This document shows, in pieces, positions 19,738 to 29,015 of a DNA stretch of 64,000 nucleotides (positions within the stretch are counted from its first letter, which is position 1; each line of letters starts with the position of its first letter). This DNA is from JAAXHF01 sp965242605. GTDB lineage: Bacteria; Desulfobacterota; Binatia; Bin18. Location of the stretch: NCBI GenBank assembly GCA_965242605.1, contig CBDESS010000001.1, positions 372,001 to 436,000 on the forward strand, written 5' to 3'. The position numbers and the translations under genes were made by a program. Below the pieces are notes generated by a model. The model saw only the letters and a list, made by a program, of their open reading frames with translations, was not told the origin of the DNA and ran no database searches.

Positions 19738-22143
19738 ATGAGAAGGGCAAAAACACTGGGACGACGCATCGTCCTGGGTGCAGTGGTAGGCCTGCTTGGC
19801 CTGCTTACCTGGGGTACGGACGCTTGGGCTTCGGTCCGCTTGGCCCCGGATATCGAATTGCAGACCTGGTACCGCATGCGTCACAGCTTCCAGACTGACT
19901 CTGACCATTTTGACTGGGTGCAGTGGCGGAACGAAGGCTTTATCTGGCTGACCTACGACAACTTCTATCGGCGGGGCAAGCTGTTCAACAAGTTCGAGAT
20001 TCCGGTGCCGCTGGTTGAGACCGCCTCGGTCAGCGCCCGCTGGCGTTCACGGGTTGACCCGGTGTATGTGATTCGTGACCACTACAAAGACCTGTACGAC
20101 GAAGAGCACACCCAGAACTTTCTGGTACCGGAGAACGGCTTTCGGGACCTGTACCTCGACCTTGACCACGGCTATATCGGCCCGGGCAAGCTGTACACCC
20201 GCTGGGGCTATCAGCAGGTGGTGTGGGGCGAGTCCGACCTGTTCCGCTCCATTGATGTGGTCAACCCCCTGCGGATTGACCAGAACTTTGGTGTGGGCGA
20301 GAAGTTTGACGAGTTTCGCAGCCCGATTCTGGCCCTCAAGGCCCTGTACGACATCGGCAACATCGGCACCTGGATCTCGGGTGCCGGTCTTGAAGCCTTC
20401 TATACCCCCAGATACCGCACCGGCACGACTGACCTGCTGCTTGAAGACGGTTGGCGGATTCAGTACCAGGCACGCGGCTGTGAAAAGGACGGGGTGTACT
20501 ATGACTGGTCCATCGCCGACTGCGGGACGACAGGTTCAGACAACACCATCCGCATGCTGCCCTACCGGCCGCCTTGGCTCGGCAGCCGGCGCTCTGACCA
20601 TCCCTGGTCGCTCAACATCACCGGCAACAACGCCAAAACCGACTCGGCTGACTTCATCTGTCATTTCAGCCCCACCTCCCTTGTCGAGACGAGCCGACGC
20701 TGCGCCCACGATGTGCCTGGCGACCGGATCAGTGCTATCGTCAACCTGCCCAAAGGCAATGCTCACCACCACAGCCGGGGTCACTGGCACTCGGCCGGCG
20801 TTCGCTTTATCGGCAGCACCTGGTTCAACCTCGACTTCTCCCTCAACTACATGTACATCCCCTACACCTTTGCCAACGGCAACACCGTCGACGACTTCAG
20901 CAATTATGGGGATGGCTATGTGCCCGAGCTGGTGTGGAACGAAGACAACATGGTCGTAGAAGAAGAGAACTTCTACGAGGGGGACTTCCAAGAGGGCTTG
21001 CTCCGCTGTCTGTCGGAAAGCGGCAAACAGGGCGTGGCCCGCAACGGCCGGACCAACGGTGGCTTCTTTGGGTCGCTGCACGGGACCGACCTCTACGGCT
21101 ATGACTGGAAAGAGCGGAAGCTTGACGAAGACGGCAGAGCGACCGAGGGAGCCAGACAAAAGCACGCTATCAGGCAGAACTACAGCATCTGTACCAACGG
21201 GTTCAGCCACCAGCGGCGCTACTCCAACGTGGTCGGTTTCACTTTGACCTACAATGATTTCGACTACACTGGCGCGGTCTTCCGCGTAGAGCAGAGCTAC
21301 AGCACCAAGGAAGCCCTGAACAAACGGGCCGCGGGTGTGACCGAGCCCGATCAACGCGCCCGGCGCAACGGCCGGATTCTGAACAGCGGCGCGGTATGGC
21401 GCAGCATGGTCGGTTTTGACCTGATCCAGTCCCTGATGAGCTACCCCGGCATGGGCTGGACCCGCCATCTGCCGGGTCAGTTCGGCGTGCAGCAGTCCTT
21501 CCTGACCGGCCAATGGTTGATGCAGTACAACGCCACCGGCCGTTCAGGCGTGACCAGCAACATGTGTAACTGGAACTTCGCCCAGGGCTTGCTGGGTTCG
21601 GCGGCCGACAGCCTGCCCTACTTCAACCGATATGGGCAGCGGACAGACAACGCCGGGAATCTCATCGTCCAAGGCGAAAATGCCGCGGGCGAGGACCAGT
21701 GGTACCGCGTGAACGATGGAGTCGAAGGCAGGGGAGACGGCGGCACATACTCTCGTGCAGACCTCACTCCGGTAGACGAAGCGGATATCACACGGGCCGA
21801 ATACAACGAGGCCAACCCCAACGACCCACTTGACCCAAAGCGGGACGCCGTGCGCGGGTGTAGCACCAAACGCTGGAACCACCTGTTCACCCTGGCCCTG
21901 GCCGGTAACGGCTACTTCCGGGGCAAGCTCGAAGGCCGCAACGCGGTCGCCTGGGAGCCTCGCGGTTCCCATGTGCTGCTGTTCTCGCAGTGGTGGTGGC
22001 GTGAGCTGAAAGGCATGCCGCTTGACCTGTCGTTCGGCACGGCTTGGTTCCTGGGCAGCCAGAACAGCAATTCCTGGTCGCTGCTCAACTACTTCGCCAA
22101 CCGCGACCTGGTCTGGTTTGAAGCGACCTACTATCTCCTGTAG
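19738..22143 (+). CDS. DUF1302 family outer-membrane beta-barrel protein
   Basis: The 801-residue protein begins with a signal peptide (hydrophobic residues 11-28, ending AWA) and then the alternating aromatic/polar pattern of a large beta-barrel, finishing in LVWFEATYYLL. Family features include YTRWGYQQVVWGESDLFR and IDVVNPLRIDQNF. DUF1302 proteins are outer-membrane proteins that occur with DUF1329, YCF48 and MMPL partners and are thought to help move hydrophobic compounds across the envelope. CAAGGAGGG before the ATG at 19738 supports this start; ATG at 19696 is a weaker alternative. The 240 bp upstream hold an 8-bp hairpin (19549-19573) and no gene. Confidence 0.88.
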   Translation: MRRAKTLGRRIVLGAVVGLLGLLTWGTDAWASVRLAPDIELQTWYRMRHSFQTDSDHFDWVQWRNEGFIWLTYDNFYRRGKLFNKFEIPVPLVETASVSARWRSRVDPVYVIRDHYKDLYDEEHTQNFLVPENGFRDLYLDLDHGYIGPGKLYTRWGYQQVVWGESDLFRSIDVVNPLRIDQNFGVGEKFDEFRSPILALKALYDIGNIGTWISGAGLEAFYTPRYRTGTTDLLLEDGWRIQYQARGCEKDGVYYDWSIADCGTTGSDNTIRMLPYRPPWLGSRRSDHPWSLNITGNNAKTDSADFICHFSPTSLVETSRRCAHDVPGDRISAIVNLPKGNAHHHSRGHWHSAGVRFIGSTWFNLDFSLNYMYIPYTFANGNTVDDFSNYGDGYVPELVWNEDNMVVEEENFYEGDFQEGLLRCLSESGKQGVARNGRTNGGFFGSLHGTDLYGYDWKERKLDEDGRATEGARQKHAIRQNYSICTNGFSHQRRYSNVVGFTLTYNDFDYTGAVFRVEQSYSTKEALNKRAAGVTEPDQRARRNGRILNSGAVWRSMVGFDLIQSLMSYPGMGWTRHLPGQFGVQQSFLTGQWLMQYNATGRSGVTSNMCNWNFAQGLLGSAADSLPYFNRYGQRTDNAGNLIVQGENAAGEDQWYRVNDGVEGRGDGGTYSRADLTPVDEADITRAEYNEANPNDPLDPKRDAVRGCSTKRWNHLFTLALAGNGYFRGKLEGRNAVAWEPRGSHVLLFSQWWWRELKGMPLDLSFGTAWFLGSQNSNSWSLLNYFANRDLVWFEATYYLL

Positions 22144-22158
22144 GCCGTCCTCACCCCA

Positions 22159-22182
22159 GCGGGGGAGCACCTGCTCTCCCGC
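22159..22182 (+). terminator. Stem-loop after the DUF1302 gene
   Basis: A 10-bp stem with one G-U pair (GCGGGGGAGC with GCTCTCCCGC, loop ACCT) begins 15 bp after the stop. A TTTTT run follows only nine bases later, so termination may be weak or partial, allowing read-through into the YCF48 and MMPL genes. Confidence 0.45.
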
Positions 22183-22329
22183 CGTCCCCGCCTTTTTCCT
22201 GCACTGTCCCTGGACAGTTCTTTCCCGCAGCAAGCCTTGACTTTTTTCAGAAAACCGTGCAGAGGACAGGGGGCATACCGCTCTACCGGGGATAACCATA
22301 CTCGCACAACCAAAGGAGGGTCACAGGCG

Positions 22330-23433
22330 ATGGATACGCACAGGGCCGGCAGTGTCCGCACCAGTCTGAGTTTCTTTGCGCTAGCCGCCATACTTGGTCT
22401 TGGGCTAGCCGGCTGTCATCGGGACTATTCAGCAGCATTTGTCGATCAACTCATCACCCGCACCGATAAGTTCTTTGACGTTGCCCACGCCACCGGCGAT
22501 ACCTTTGTCGTCGTCGGCTACAACGGTCGTATCATCCGCTCTGAGGACGCCGGTGAAACCTGGACAGAGGTCGAGTCTCCCGCAGAATGGGCGCTCAACC
22601 AAGTGGAGTTCATCGGCGATGATGGCTGGGCGGTCGGCCACTACGGCACTGTGCTCAACTCGCGAGATGGCGGCAAAACCTGGACCCAGCAGCCATCGTC
22701 CACCGAGAAAACCCTGTTCTCCGTCTCTTTTGTCGACAAGCTGCACGGCTGGGCGAGCGGTGACGAATCCACCGTGATCTGGACGGATAACGGCGGCGAG
22801 TCCTGGAATGCCAAGCGCATTGAGGTGTCGCAGGTCGGTCTTAACGAAGATATGGCCCTGGCCATCCCTGATATTATGTACTACGGCATCCATTTCGTTG
22901 ATGCCCAAAACGGCTGGATGGTGGGCGAGTACGGCAATGTCCGCAACACCACCGATGGCGGCCAGACCTGGGGCTCGCAGCACGGCAGCCTGATTGAGGG
23001 GCTGAGAAAGATGGGCGTGGTGGCCTCGGATGTGATGTCGCTAGCGGCCTTCTTCCGCGTCCATTTTACCGACCCCAATAACGGCTTCATCGTTGGCGGC
23101 GGGGGTGCAGTGGCCTCAACCACTGACGGCGGCCAGAACTGGCAATGGATCTCCCGGGATGGCACCGGGGCTGCTGTTCCGAGTATGCCCATCTATGACC
23201 TTGTCCAAACCAACGACGACGGCACAATGGTTGCGGTCGGCTCCAACGGCCTGGTACTGAACGCCGACACCGAAGGCAACTGGACACAGGCCGCCGCGGA
23301 CGCCGATGTGTTCACCTGGCTCAACGGGGTGGCTATCGCCGACAGCGGCAAGGGCGTCATGGTCGGCGGCAAAGGGAGTATTCTGCTGACCAGAGACAGC
23401 GGCAAAACCTGGCGTCCGATTCAAGACCAATAA
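22330..23433 (+). CDS. YCF48/BNR-repeat lipoprotein
   Basis: The 367-residue protein has a signal peptide ending in a lipobox (LAGC, about residues 28-31). The mature part consists of BNR/YCF48-type beta-propeller repeats; the Asp-box pattern recurs as SEDAGETWTE, SRDGGKTWTQ, TDNGGESWNA, TTDGGQTWGS, TTDGGQNWQW and TRDSGKTWRP. It resembles the photosystem II assembly factor Ycf48/HCF136, but in heterotrophs the family is found with DUF1302 and MMPL genes. It may assemble or gate that envelope complex. AAAGGAGGG precedes the ATG. The MMPL gene begins 12 bp after its stop. Confidence 0.9.
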   Translation: MDTHRAGSVRTSLSFFALAAILGLGLAGCHRDYSAAFVDQLITRTDKFFDVAHATGDTFVVVGYNGRIIRSEDAGETWTEVESPAEWALNQVEFIGDDGWAVGHYGTVLNSRDGGKTWTQQPSSTEKTLFSVSFVDKLHGWASGDESTVIWTDNGGESWNAKRIEVSQVGLNEDMALAIPDIMYYGIHFVDAQNGWMVGEYGNVRNTTDGGQTWGSQHGSLIEGLRKMGVVASDVMSLAAFFRVHFTDPNNGFIVGGGGAVASTTDGGQNWQWISRDGTGAAVPSMPIYDLVQTNDDGTMVAVGSNGLVLNADTEGNWTQAAADADVFTWLNGVAIADSGKGVMVGGKGSILLTRDSGKTWRPIQDQ

Positions 23434-23445
23434 AAGGAGACACGC

Positions 23446-25887
23446 ATGGCTGACGAAACATCACACGCGCTTGAGGAAAAGCCGGCCCTCTACCGCCTTG
23501 GCGAAGGGCTGATCCGGCTCCGCTTTCCGATCACCCTCACCGTTGCCCTCCTGACCGGCTTCATGGCCTATCAGGCTTCACAGCTGGAGATGTTCACCCA
23601 GTTCAGCAACCTGCTGCCCTACCAGCATCCCTGGATTCAGATCCATTTCCGGTTTGCCGAGCAGTTCGGGGGTGCGAACAACGTCAACATCATGCTCAAG
23701 GTCAAGGAGGGCGATGTCTTTACCAGGGAGTTGCTGACCAAGATCTACGACATGACCCAGGCCATTGACCGGGTGTCGGGGGTGAACCACGACCAGATCG
23801 AGTCCATCGGCCACCGCACCACCCGCTATCTGACCGTCCTGGGGGGAACGATTGCCACCCCACCGGTCATGCGCCGTCCGCCAAAGACCGAGGCCGAGGT
23901 CGCTGAGATCAAGGAGATTTGTTACAATGACGAATCCATCTACGGCCAGCTCGTCTCGCTCAACGGCAAAGCCTTGCTGATCAAGGCCAATTTCATTGAG
24001 GGCCGTCTCGACTACAAAGAGATTTTTGACCAGATTTCCCGGACAGTCAAAGAACCGTTCGAAACCGAAAACCACGAGATCTACGTCGCCGGCGAGCCGC
24101 AGTTGTACGGCTGGATCTACTACTACGCCAACGAGGTGTTCTACGTCTTTCTGGCCGCCACCCTGGTGTGCTGGATTCTGCTGTACCTGTACTTCCACGA
24201 CTGGCGGGGCGCGTTGCGGCCGACCATCACCGGCATTATCTCGGCCTGCTGGGGTCTGGGCATCCAGTCCATGATGGGCTTTGCTATGGACCCCCTGGCC
24301 CTGGTAATCCCCTTCTTTGTGACCGCCCGGGCGGTCAGTCACTCGGTCCAGATGCACGAGCGTTATTATGAGGAGTACCGGCGCTGCAACTGGAACAAGG
24401 AAAAGGCCATTGTCTCGGCCTTTGCCGAACTCTTCGTGCCGACCCTGAGCGGGATCATCACCGACTCGCTAGGCATGTTGGTGATCATCATCGTTCCGGT
24501 GGTCATTCTCCAGCGGATCGCGATTTCGGCTTCCATCTGGGTCGCGTCAGTGGCGATCAGCGAGCTGCTGCTCAACCCCGTCGTCTACTACTACCTCAGA
24601 GCCCCAGACCGGGAAAAAGTCATCAAACGAGAGGAGGGCTGGTTCCAAAACCTTATTGGCCGAGCATCGGCCTGGATTGTCGTCCCTCGCAACTCCAGGA
24701 TGATCATCTCATTCTGGGTCATCGCCTTTCTTATTTCCATGACCCAGGTCCGCCACCTGACCATTGGCGACCCCAGCGCCAGCACCCCGCTCCTCCATCT
24801 GGACTCCCCCTATAACCAGGCCCACCTGGAGATTCAGCAGTTCTTTGGCGGCATTGAACCCCTCATCATCGTGCTTGAAGGCCGGGACAAGGATGTGCTC
24901 AAAGACCCCACCCTGCTGCGCAACATGGAGAGCTTCCAGCGCTACATGGAGCGCGACCCGGATATTGGTTACAGCTTCTCGCTGGCCGACATCATCCAGT
25001 CCATCAACATGACCTTCTATGATATGCAGCCGCGCTGGGGTGTGATTCCGCAGGAACGCCAAAAAGTCAGCGCGCTGTTCTTCTTCTTCTTTGCCGGCGC
25101 GCCGCCAGGCGAAACCTCGCGCTTCCTTGACCCCAGCTATACCACCACCCGGGTGACCTTCTACTGCGCCAACCACCAGGGCGACAACATCGCCCGGATC
25201 ATGCACTTCGTACAGCAGTACGTTGCCAAGAATCCGCTCGAAACCGCCGACTATCGCCTGGCCGGCGGCCTGATCGGGGTAACCGCTGCGGCCAACGAGG
25301 AGATTCTGAAGAACGATATTCTGATGAACGCCCTGGGGTTCGGCACAATCTTCCTGATCGTGATGTTTACCTACCGCTCCCCGGTCGCCTCCCTGGTGAT
25401 GATGATCGGCCTGTTCCTGGCCAACGGCATTGTCAACGCCTACATGGGTTTCCGCAACATCGGGATCAACCTCCAGTCGCTGCCGATTGTTACCGTCGGG
25501 GTCGGTTTTGGCATTGACTACGCCCTCTACATCGTGAGTCGGGCGGTTGAAGAGTACAACGGCCCGACTGTGGCGAAATCCATCGAGGAGTATTCGGCCG
25601 GCAAGGACGTCAGCGAAAAAGACCTCGAGTCGCACCGAGTCAGCGAATCGGTCCGCATGGGGCTGTATACGGCCGGCAAGGCCGTGACCTTTACCGCCGC
25701 CACCCTGATCGCCGCCACCATGCTGTGGTCTTTTGCCAGCATCCGTTTCTGTTCTGAAATGGGTCTGTTGCTCGCCCTGTGGATGGGCATCAGCTTCTTT
25801 GGGGCGTGTACCTTTGTCCCTGCCGCGCTGGTACTGTGGAGACCAAAATTCTTCCTCCGCGCGGCCAAAGAGGGCATTATCGCCTGA
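23446..25887 (+). CDS. MMPL/RND superfamily transporter
   Basis: The 813-residue inner-membrane protein has the RND layout: one N-terminal membrane helix (FPITLTVALLTGFMAYQAS), a large periplasmic loop, five helices from about residue 225 to 395, a second loop, and five more helices from about 620. Conserved features include FVTARAVSHSVQMHERYYEE in the first half and VGVGFGIDYALYIVSRAVEE in the second, the region that carries proton-relay acids in this superfamily. Members of the MMPL/HpnN group export lipids such as hopanoids. AAAAGGAGA precedes the ATG. A strong terminator closes the operon. Confidence 0.92.
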   Translation: MADETSHALEEKPALYRLGEGLIRLRFPITLTVALLTGFMAYQASQLEMFTQFSNLLPYQHPWIQIHFRFAEQFGGANNVNIMLKVKEGDVFTRELLTKIYDMTQAIDRVSGVNHDQIESIGHRTTRYLTVLGGTIATPPVMRRPPKTEAEVAEIKEICYNDESIYGQLVSLNGKALLIKANFIEGRLDYKEIFDQISRTVKEPFETENHEIYVAGEPQLYGWIYYYANEVFYVFLAATLVCWILLYLYFHDWRGALRPTITGIISACWGLGIQSMMGFAMDPLALVIPFFVTARAVSHSVQMHERYYEEYRRCNWNKEKAIVSAFAELFVPTLSGIITDSLGMLVIIIVPVVILQRIAISASIWVASVAISELLLNPVVYYYLRAPDREKVIKREEGWFQNLIGRASAWIVVPRNSRMIISFWVIAFLISMTQVRHLTIGDPSASTPLLHLDSPYNQAHLEIQQFFGGIEPLIIVLEGRDKDVLKDPTLLRNMESFQRYMERDPDIGYSFSLADIIQSINMTFYDMQPRWGVIPQERQKVSALFFFFFAGAPPGETSRFLDPSYTTTRVTFYCANHQGDNIARIMHFVQQYVAKNPLETADYRLAGGLIGVTAAANEEILKNDILMNALGFGTIFLIVMFTYRSPVASLVMMIGLFLANGIVNAYMGFRNIGINLQSLPIVTVGVGFGIDYALYIVSRAVEEYNGPTVAKSIEEYSAGKDVSEKDLESHRVSESVRMGLYTAGKAVTFTAATLIAATMLWSFASIRFCSEMGLLLALWMGISFFGACTFVPAALVLWRPKFFLRAAKEGIIA

Positions 25888-25914
25888 CCCGGCGCAAGCC
25901 ACACAAGCCAGCCC

Positions 25915-25952
25915 AGGAGGGGCGGGTCCTGGGGACCCGCCCCTCCTTTTTT
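25915..25952 (+). terminator. Strong Rho-independent terminator after the MMPL gene
   Basis: A perfect 15-bp GC-rich stem (AGGAGGGGCGGGTCC, 25915-25929, with GGACCCGCCCCTCCT, 25933-25947) has loop TGG and runs into six T residues. It lies 28 bp after the stop codon and separates the envelope cluster from the ThDP enzyme gene. Confidence 0.93.
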
Positions 25953-26009
25953 CTTCCGCAGAAATGTGGAAAAATGCCCCCCTCCACACCCGAAAGGAGG
26001 ACAGTACAT

Positions 26010-27698
26010 ATGGCAAGTGTTGATGGAGGAGTCCTGATTGGCCGCATCCTCAAAGAACAAAATGTGCAATACATGTTCGCCGTCAACGGCGGACATACCT
26101 TCCCCATTCTGGCAAACCTGCGGGATAACGGCATCAAGCTGATCCACATGCGCCACGAGCAAGCCACGGCGTATGCGGCAGATGCCTATGCCCGCGTCAC
26201 CGGCCAACCAGGCGTGTGTTGCGTGACCGCCGGCTGTGGGCTGACCAACGCCGTAACCGGGTTATGCGGGGCTGCCCTGACCAACAGCTCGGTCGTGTGC
26301 CTGTCCGGCCAGCACCCAACGACCGAGGATTACATCGGCTCTTTCCAGGAAGCCTACGGCTCGGATGTCGTCAGCTCATTTGCCAAGTTTGGCAAACGGG
26401 TCCTGGACTGGACAACCATCGAGGTTGACCTGCGCCAGGCCTTTCGTGAGGCCAAAAACCCGCCCCAGGGCGTGTCCATGCTGGAGATTCCGACCAACAT
26501 CCTCTACCACACCGATGACGAGACCAAACAGCGCCGGGGGGCCAAAATATACGACACCGATGCCATCCGCTCCCAGGGCGACCCGCGCAGCATCGAAAAG
26601 ACGACTGAACTGCTGTTTTCGGCCCAGCGACCGCTGATCGCCGGCGGTGACGGCATATTCTGGTCCAACGCTCAAGACGAACTCAAAGAGCTGGCCGAGC
26701 TGACCAGCACGCCGGTCTACTGCCGCCGGGCCGGTCAGGGCGCGTTAGACGAAGACAGCCCGCTGGCCATCCGCGGGGCGTGGAAAAAACCCTTCACCGG
26801 CAACGCCGACCTCGTGCTCGCCGTTGGCTTCCGCTTCTGGAGCGGTGAAAAATTCGGCGAGCCGCCCACCTGGACGGATAAAGCCACCTATGTCCAGGTC
26901 GATACCGACCCGCAGCGCGTCGGCTGGCACGTCCCGGCCGAGGTCGGCATTGTGGGCGACCCCAAGCTCGTCCTGCGCCAGATCATCGACGCCATCAAAA
27001 ACATGAAGCTCGACTTCAGCGCCAAGCGCGAAAGCCCCTGGCTGCAACAGATGGTTGAAGTGCGCCGCAACTATGAGCGGATGATTGCCGAACGGTCGGC
27101 CAAGACGCACAGCGATGTGCCGATTCATCCCGACCGGCTGACCAAAGACCTCGTCTCGGTCATCGACAAAGATGCCACCCTGATTATCGACAGCTTTACC
27201 CTGAGCGGCTACACCAGCCAGTGGTTCACCGCCCATACCACCGGACAAATCGTTGACGCGGGTCCGCTGGCACCGGTTGGCCATGGGGTTGGCATGGGCA
27301 TCGGTGCCCAGCTCGGCCGACCGGGCAAACAAGTCATTGTCGTCTCTGGAGACGGCGGCCTGGGCATTGGCGGCATGGATATGGAAACCGCGGCCAAGTA
27401 CGATATCCCGATCATCTGCCTGCTGTGGAACAACAGCTCGTGGGGACCGAGCTTTGAGCAAATGCCGCTGCTCAAGGGCCGGACCGACCCGTTCGATATG
27501 GTGCCCAATATCCGCTACGACAAGGTATTCGAGCCGATGGGCGTCCACACCGAGCACGCCGAGACGCCGGACGAGCTCATCCCGGCCCTGGAGCGAGCGC
27601 TCAAATCCGGCAAGACCTCCCTCATTAACGTGCTGGGCGACAAACGCTTTGGCCACCCATCCCTGGGCGGGAACCTGCTGGGCTCAACCCAGGTCTGA
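26010..27698 (+). CDS. Thiamine-diphosphate-dependent enzyme (acetolactate synthase-like)
   Basis: The 562-residue protein has the three domains of the POX/ALS family. The catalytic glutamate is in HMRHEQATAYAADAYAR near residue 50, and the ThDP/Mg motif is SGDGGLGIGG ending with NNSSW about 28 residues later. The sequence departs from biosynthetic IlvB and is nearer the general group that includes oxalyl-CoA decarboxylase and 2-hydroxyacyl-CoA lyase; the substrate cannot be read from it. No small regulatory IlvN subunit lies next to it. CGAAAGGAGG precedes the ATG. It follows the terminator of the MMPL operon and is probably a separate unit. Confidence 0.85.
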   Translation: MASVDGGVLIGRILKEQNVQYMFAVNGGHTFPILANLRDNGIKLIHMRHEQATAYAADAYARVTGQPGVCCVTAGCGLTNAVTGLCGAALTNSSVVCLSGQHPTTEDYIGSFQEAYGSDVVSSFAKFGKRVLDWTTIEVDLRQAFREAKNPPQGVSMLEIPTNILYHTDDETKQRRGAKIYDTDAIRSQGDPRSIEKTTELLFSAQRPLIAGGDGIFWSNAQDELKELAELTSTPVYCRRAGQGALDEDSPLAIRGAWKKPFTGNADLVLAVGFRFWSGEKFGEPPTWTDKATYVQVDTDPQRVGWHVPAEVGIVGDPKLVLRQIIDAIKNMKLDFSAKRESPWLQQMVEVRRNYERMIAERSAKTHSDVPIHPDRLTKDLVSVIDKDATLIIDSFTLSGYTSQWFTAHTTGQIVDAGPLAPVGHGVGMGIGAQLGRPGKQVIVVSGDGGLGIGGMDMETAAKYDIPIICLLWNNSSWGPSFEQMPLLKGRTDPFDMVPNIRYDKVFEPMGVHTEHAETPDELIPALERALKSGKTSLINVLGDKRFGHPSLGGNLLGSTQV

Positions 27699-27711
27699 CA
27701 CGCCGGACGCA

Positions 27712-27730
27712 GACGCCCCGACGGGGCGTC
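27712..27730. terminator. Short palindromic hairpin between convergent genes
   Basis: GACGCCCC and GGGGCGTC form an 8-bp stem with loop GAC between the ThDP gene and the convergent small gene at 27732. There is no T run on either side, so a bidirectional terminator role is plausible but unproven. Confidence 0.4.
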
Positions 27731-27731
27731 G

Positions 27732-27995
27732 TTAGTCGTCTTGGGCGCGTTCTTTTTTGAGCACAATTTCAATTTCATCCAGCGGCGACAGGCCGCGGTT
27801 GCGGAGGTGACAGGCCCAGCCGTCAAACGTCCGCAAATAGGAAAACACCTGCCGCACCAAGCCAGGCTTGATACGGCCCTCCCACTCGCCGAGCCACTCA
27901 TCGCCCTCAAAATCCTCATCGTCCCAGGCCTCAGGCGGAATATCGGCACTCAGAGAAAAGCGCAGGATAAATGTCCGCTCTTCACCGTCCGCCAT
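27732..27995 (-). CDS. Small acidic protein, hypothetical
   Basis: The 87-residue protein has an acidic N-terminal half (PPEAWDDEDFEGDEWLGEWE) and a basic middle (IKPGLVRQVFSYLRTFDGW). I recognise no named domain. It starts two bases after the stop of the PPK2 gene, so the two are almost certainly co-transcribed, and a modulatory role for the kinase is conceivable. No signal peptide or membrane segment is seen. Confidence 0.65.
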   Translation of the reverse strand: MADGEERTFILRFSLSADIPPEAWDDEDFEGDEWLGEWEGRIKPGLVRQVFSYLRTFDGWACHLRNRGLSPLDEIEIVLKKERAQDD

Positions 27996-27997
27996 GC

Positions 27998-28882
27998 CTA
28001 CTCCTCATTCTCCAACTCGCGCTTAGCCTCCAGCAGGCGCTTATACTGCTCTGGACTGAGCTGTGGATAGCGCAGCGGCAGCGCGCCGAGCCGAGCCGCC
28101 ACAATATCGGCCACCAGCGCCCGGGCATACCATTTATTGTCGGCTGGAATGACATACCACGGAGACCACTCCGGGCTGGTCTGGCTCAACATCTCCTCAT
28201 ACGCCCGGCGATAATCCTTCCAGTAGCGCCGCTCACGAATATCGGCGTCAGAAAACTTCCAGTGCTTCTCCGGCTCGGTCAGCCGGGCCAGAAAGCGCTT
28301 TTTCTGCTCGGCCTTCGAGATATGCAGATAGAACTTGAGCACCTCGGTGGCGTTGCGCACCAGGACGTGTTCAAAGTTATTGATAGCGTCAAAGCGGCTC
28401 TGCCAGATGTCGTCGGTCGGCTGGCCGGGCGGCAGGTGCTGGGCATCCAGAAAATGCGGATGTACCCGCACAATCAACACCTCCTCATAATACGAGCGGT
28501 TGAAGACACTGATCCGCCCCTTGCCCGGCAGATAGCGGGCAGGTCGCCAGAGGAAACCATGCTGCAACTCTTCCTCGTTGGGCGCGCCAAAGCTATGCAC
28601 CGCGCAGCCCTGCGGGTTCACCCCAGAGAACGCCCGCCGGATCAGGCTGTCTTTGCCCGAGGCGTCAGGCCCTTGCAGAATAATGAGACATGCGTACTCG
28701 GCACTCGCCCACAGGACCCGCTGGGCCTCTGCCAGACCCGCCACATCGGCTTGCAGGGCTTTGCGCGCCTCGGCTTTGTTCTTGAACTCTGGGCCTGGTT
28801 TGGTCGGATACTCGTCAAGGCGGACCGTCTGCCCCGGCTTGATGAGATAGTGGCTCGGGTCGAAATGTGATGCGGCACTCAT
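27998..28882 (-). CDS. PPK2 family polyphosphate kinase / polyphosphate:nucleotide phosphotransferase
   Basis: The 294-residue protein is a single-domain PPK2. Walker A is GPDASGKDSLIRRAF (around residue 72), followed by the family stretches GVNPQGCAVHSFGAP, HGFLWRPARYLPGKGRI with lid-type basic residues, and FNRSYYEEVLIVRVHP. It moves phosphate between polyphosphate and nucleotides; class I, II or III (NDP, NMP or both as acceptor) cannot be decided safely from sequence. Length and the N-terminus fit the stand-alone type. It is transcribed divergently from the LolA-like operon and is followed by a small acidic gene. Confidence 0.92.
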   Translation of the reverse strand: MSAASHFDPSHYLIKPGQTVRLDEYPTKPGPEFKNKAEARKALQADVAGLAEAQRVLWASAEYACLIILQGPDASGKDSLIRRAFSGVNPQGCAVHSFGAPNEEELQHGFLWRPARYLPGKGRISVFNRSYYEEVLIVRVHPHFLDAQHLPPGQPTDDIWQSRFDAINNFEHVLVRNATEVLKFYLHISKAEQKKRFLARLTEPEKHWKFSDADIRERRYWKDYRRAYEEMLSQTSPEWSPWYVIPADNKWYARALVADIVAARLGALPLRYPQLSPEQYKRLLEAKRELENEE

Positions 28883-29015
28883 ACTGCTCTCTCCCGCTTG
28901 CTAGACTTGCCCTGAGAGTGCCATGAGTCCCGAATCTGGTCAAACACCTGATATCTTCGTTGAGATGTTCACCTTGAGGGCATGGGCCTTGTCCCGGTGG
29001 CGAGGGAGTGAAAAC

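Noticed and set aside
20536..21513. A long antisense frame within the DUF1302 gene
   Set aside because: Low-complexity Val/Ala/Gly sequence typical of shadow frames in GC-rich DNA.
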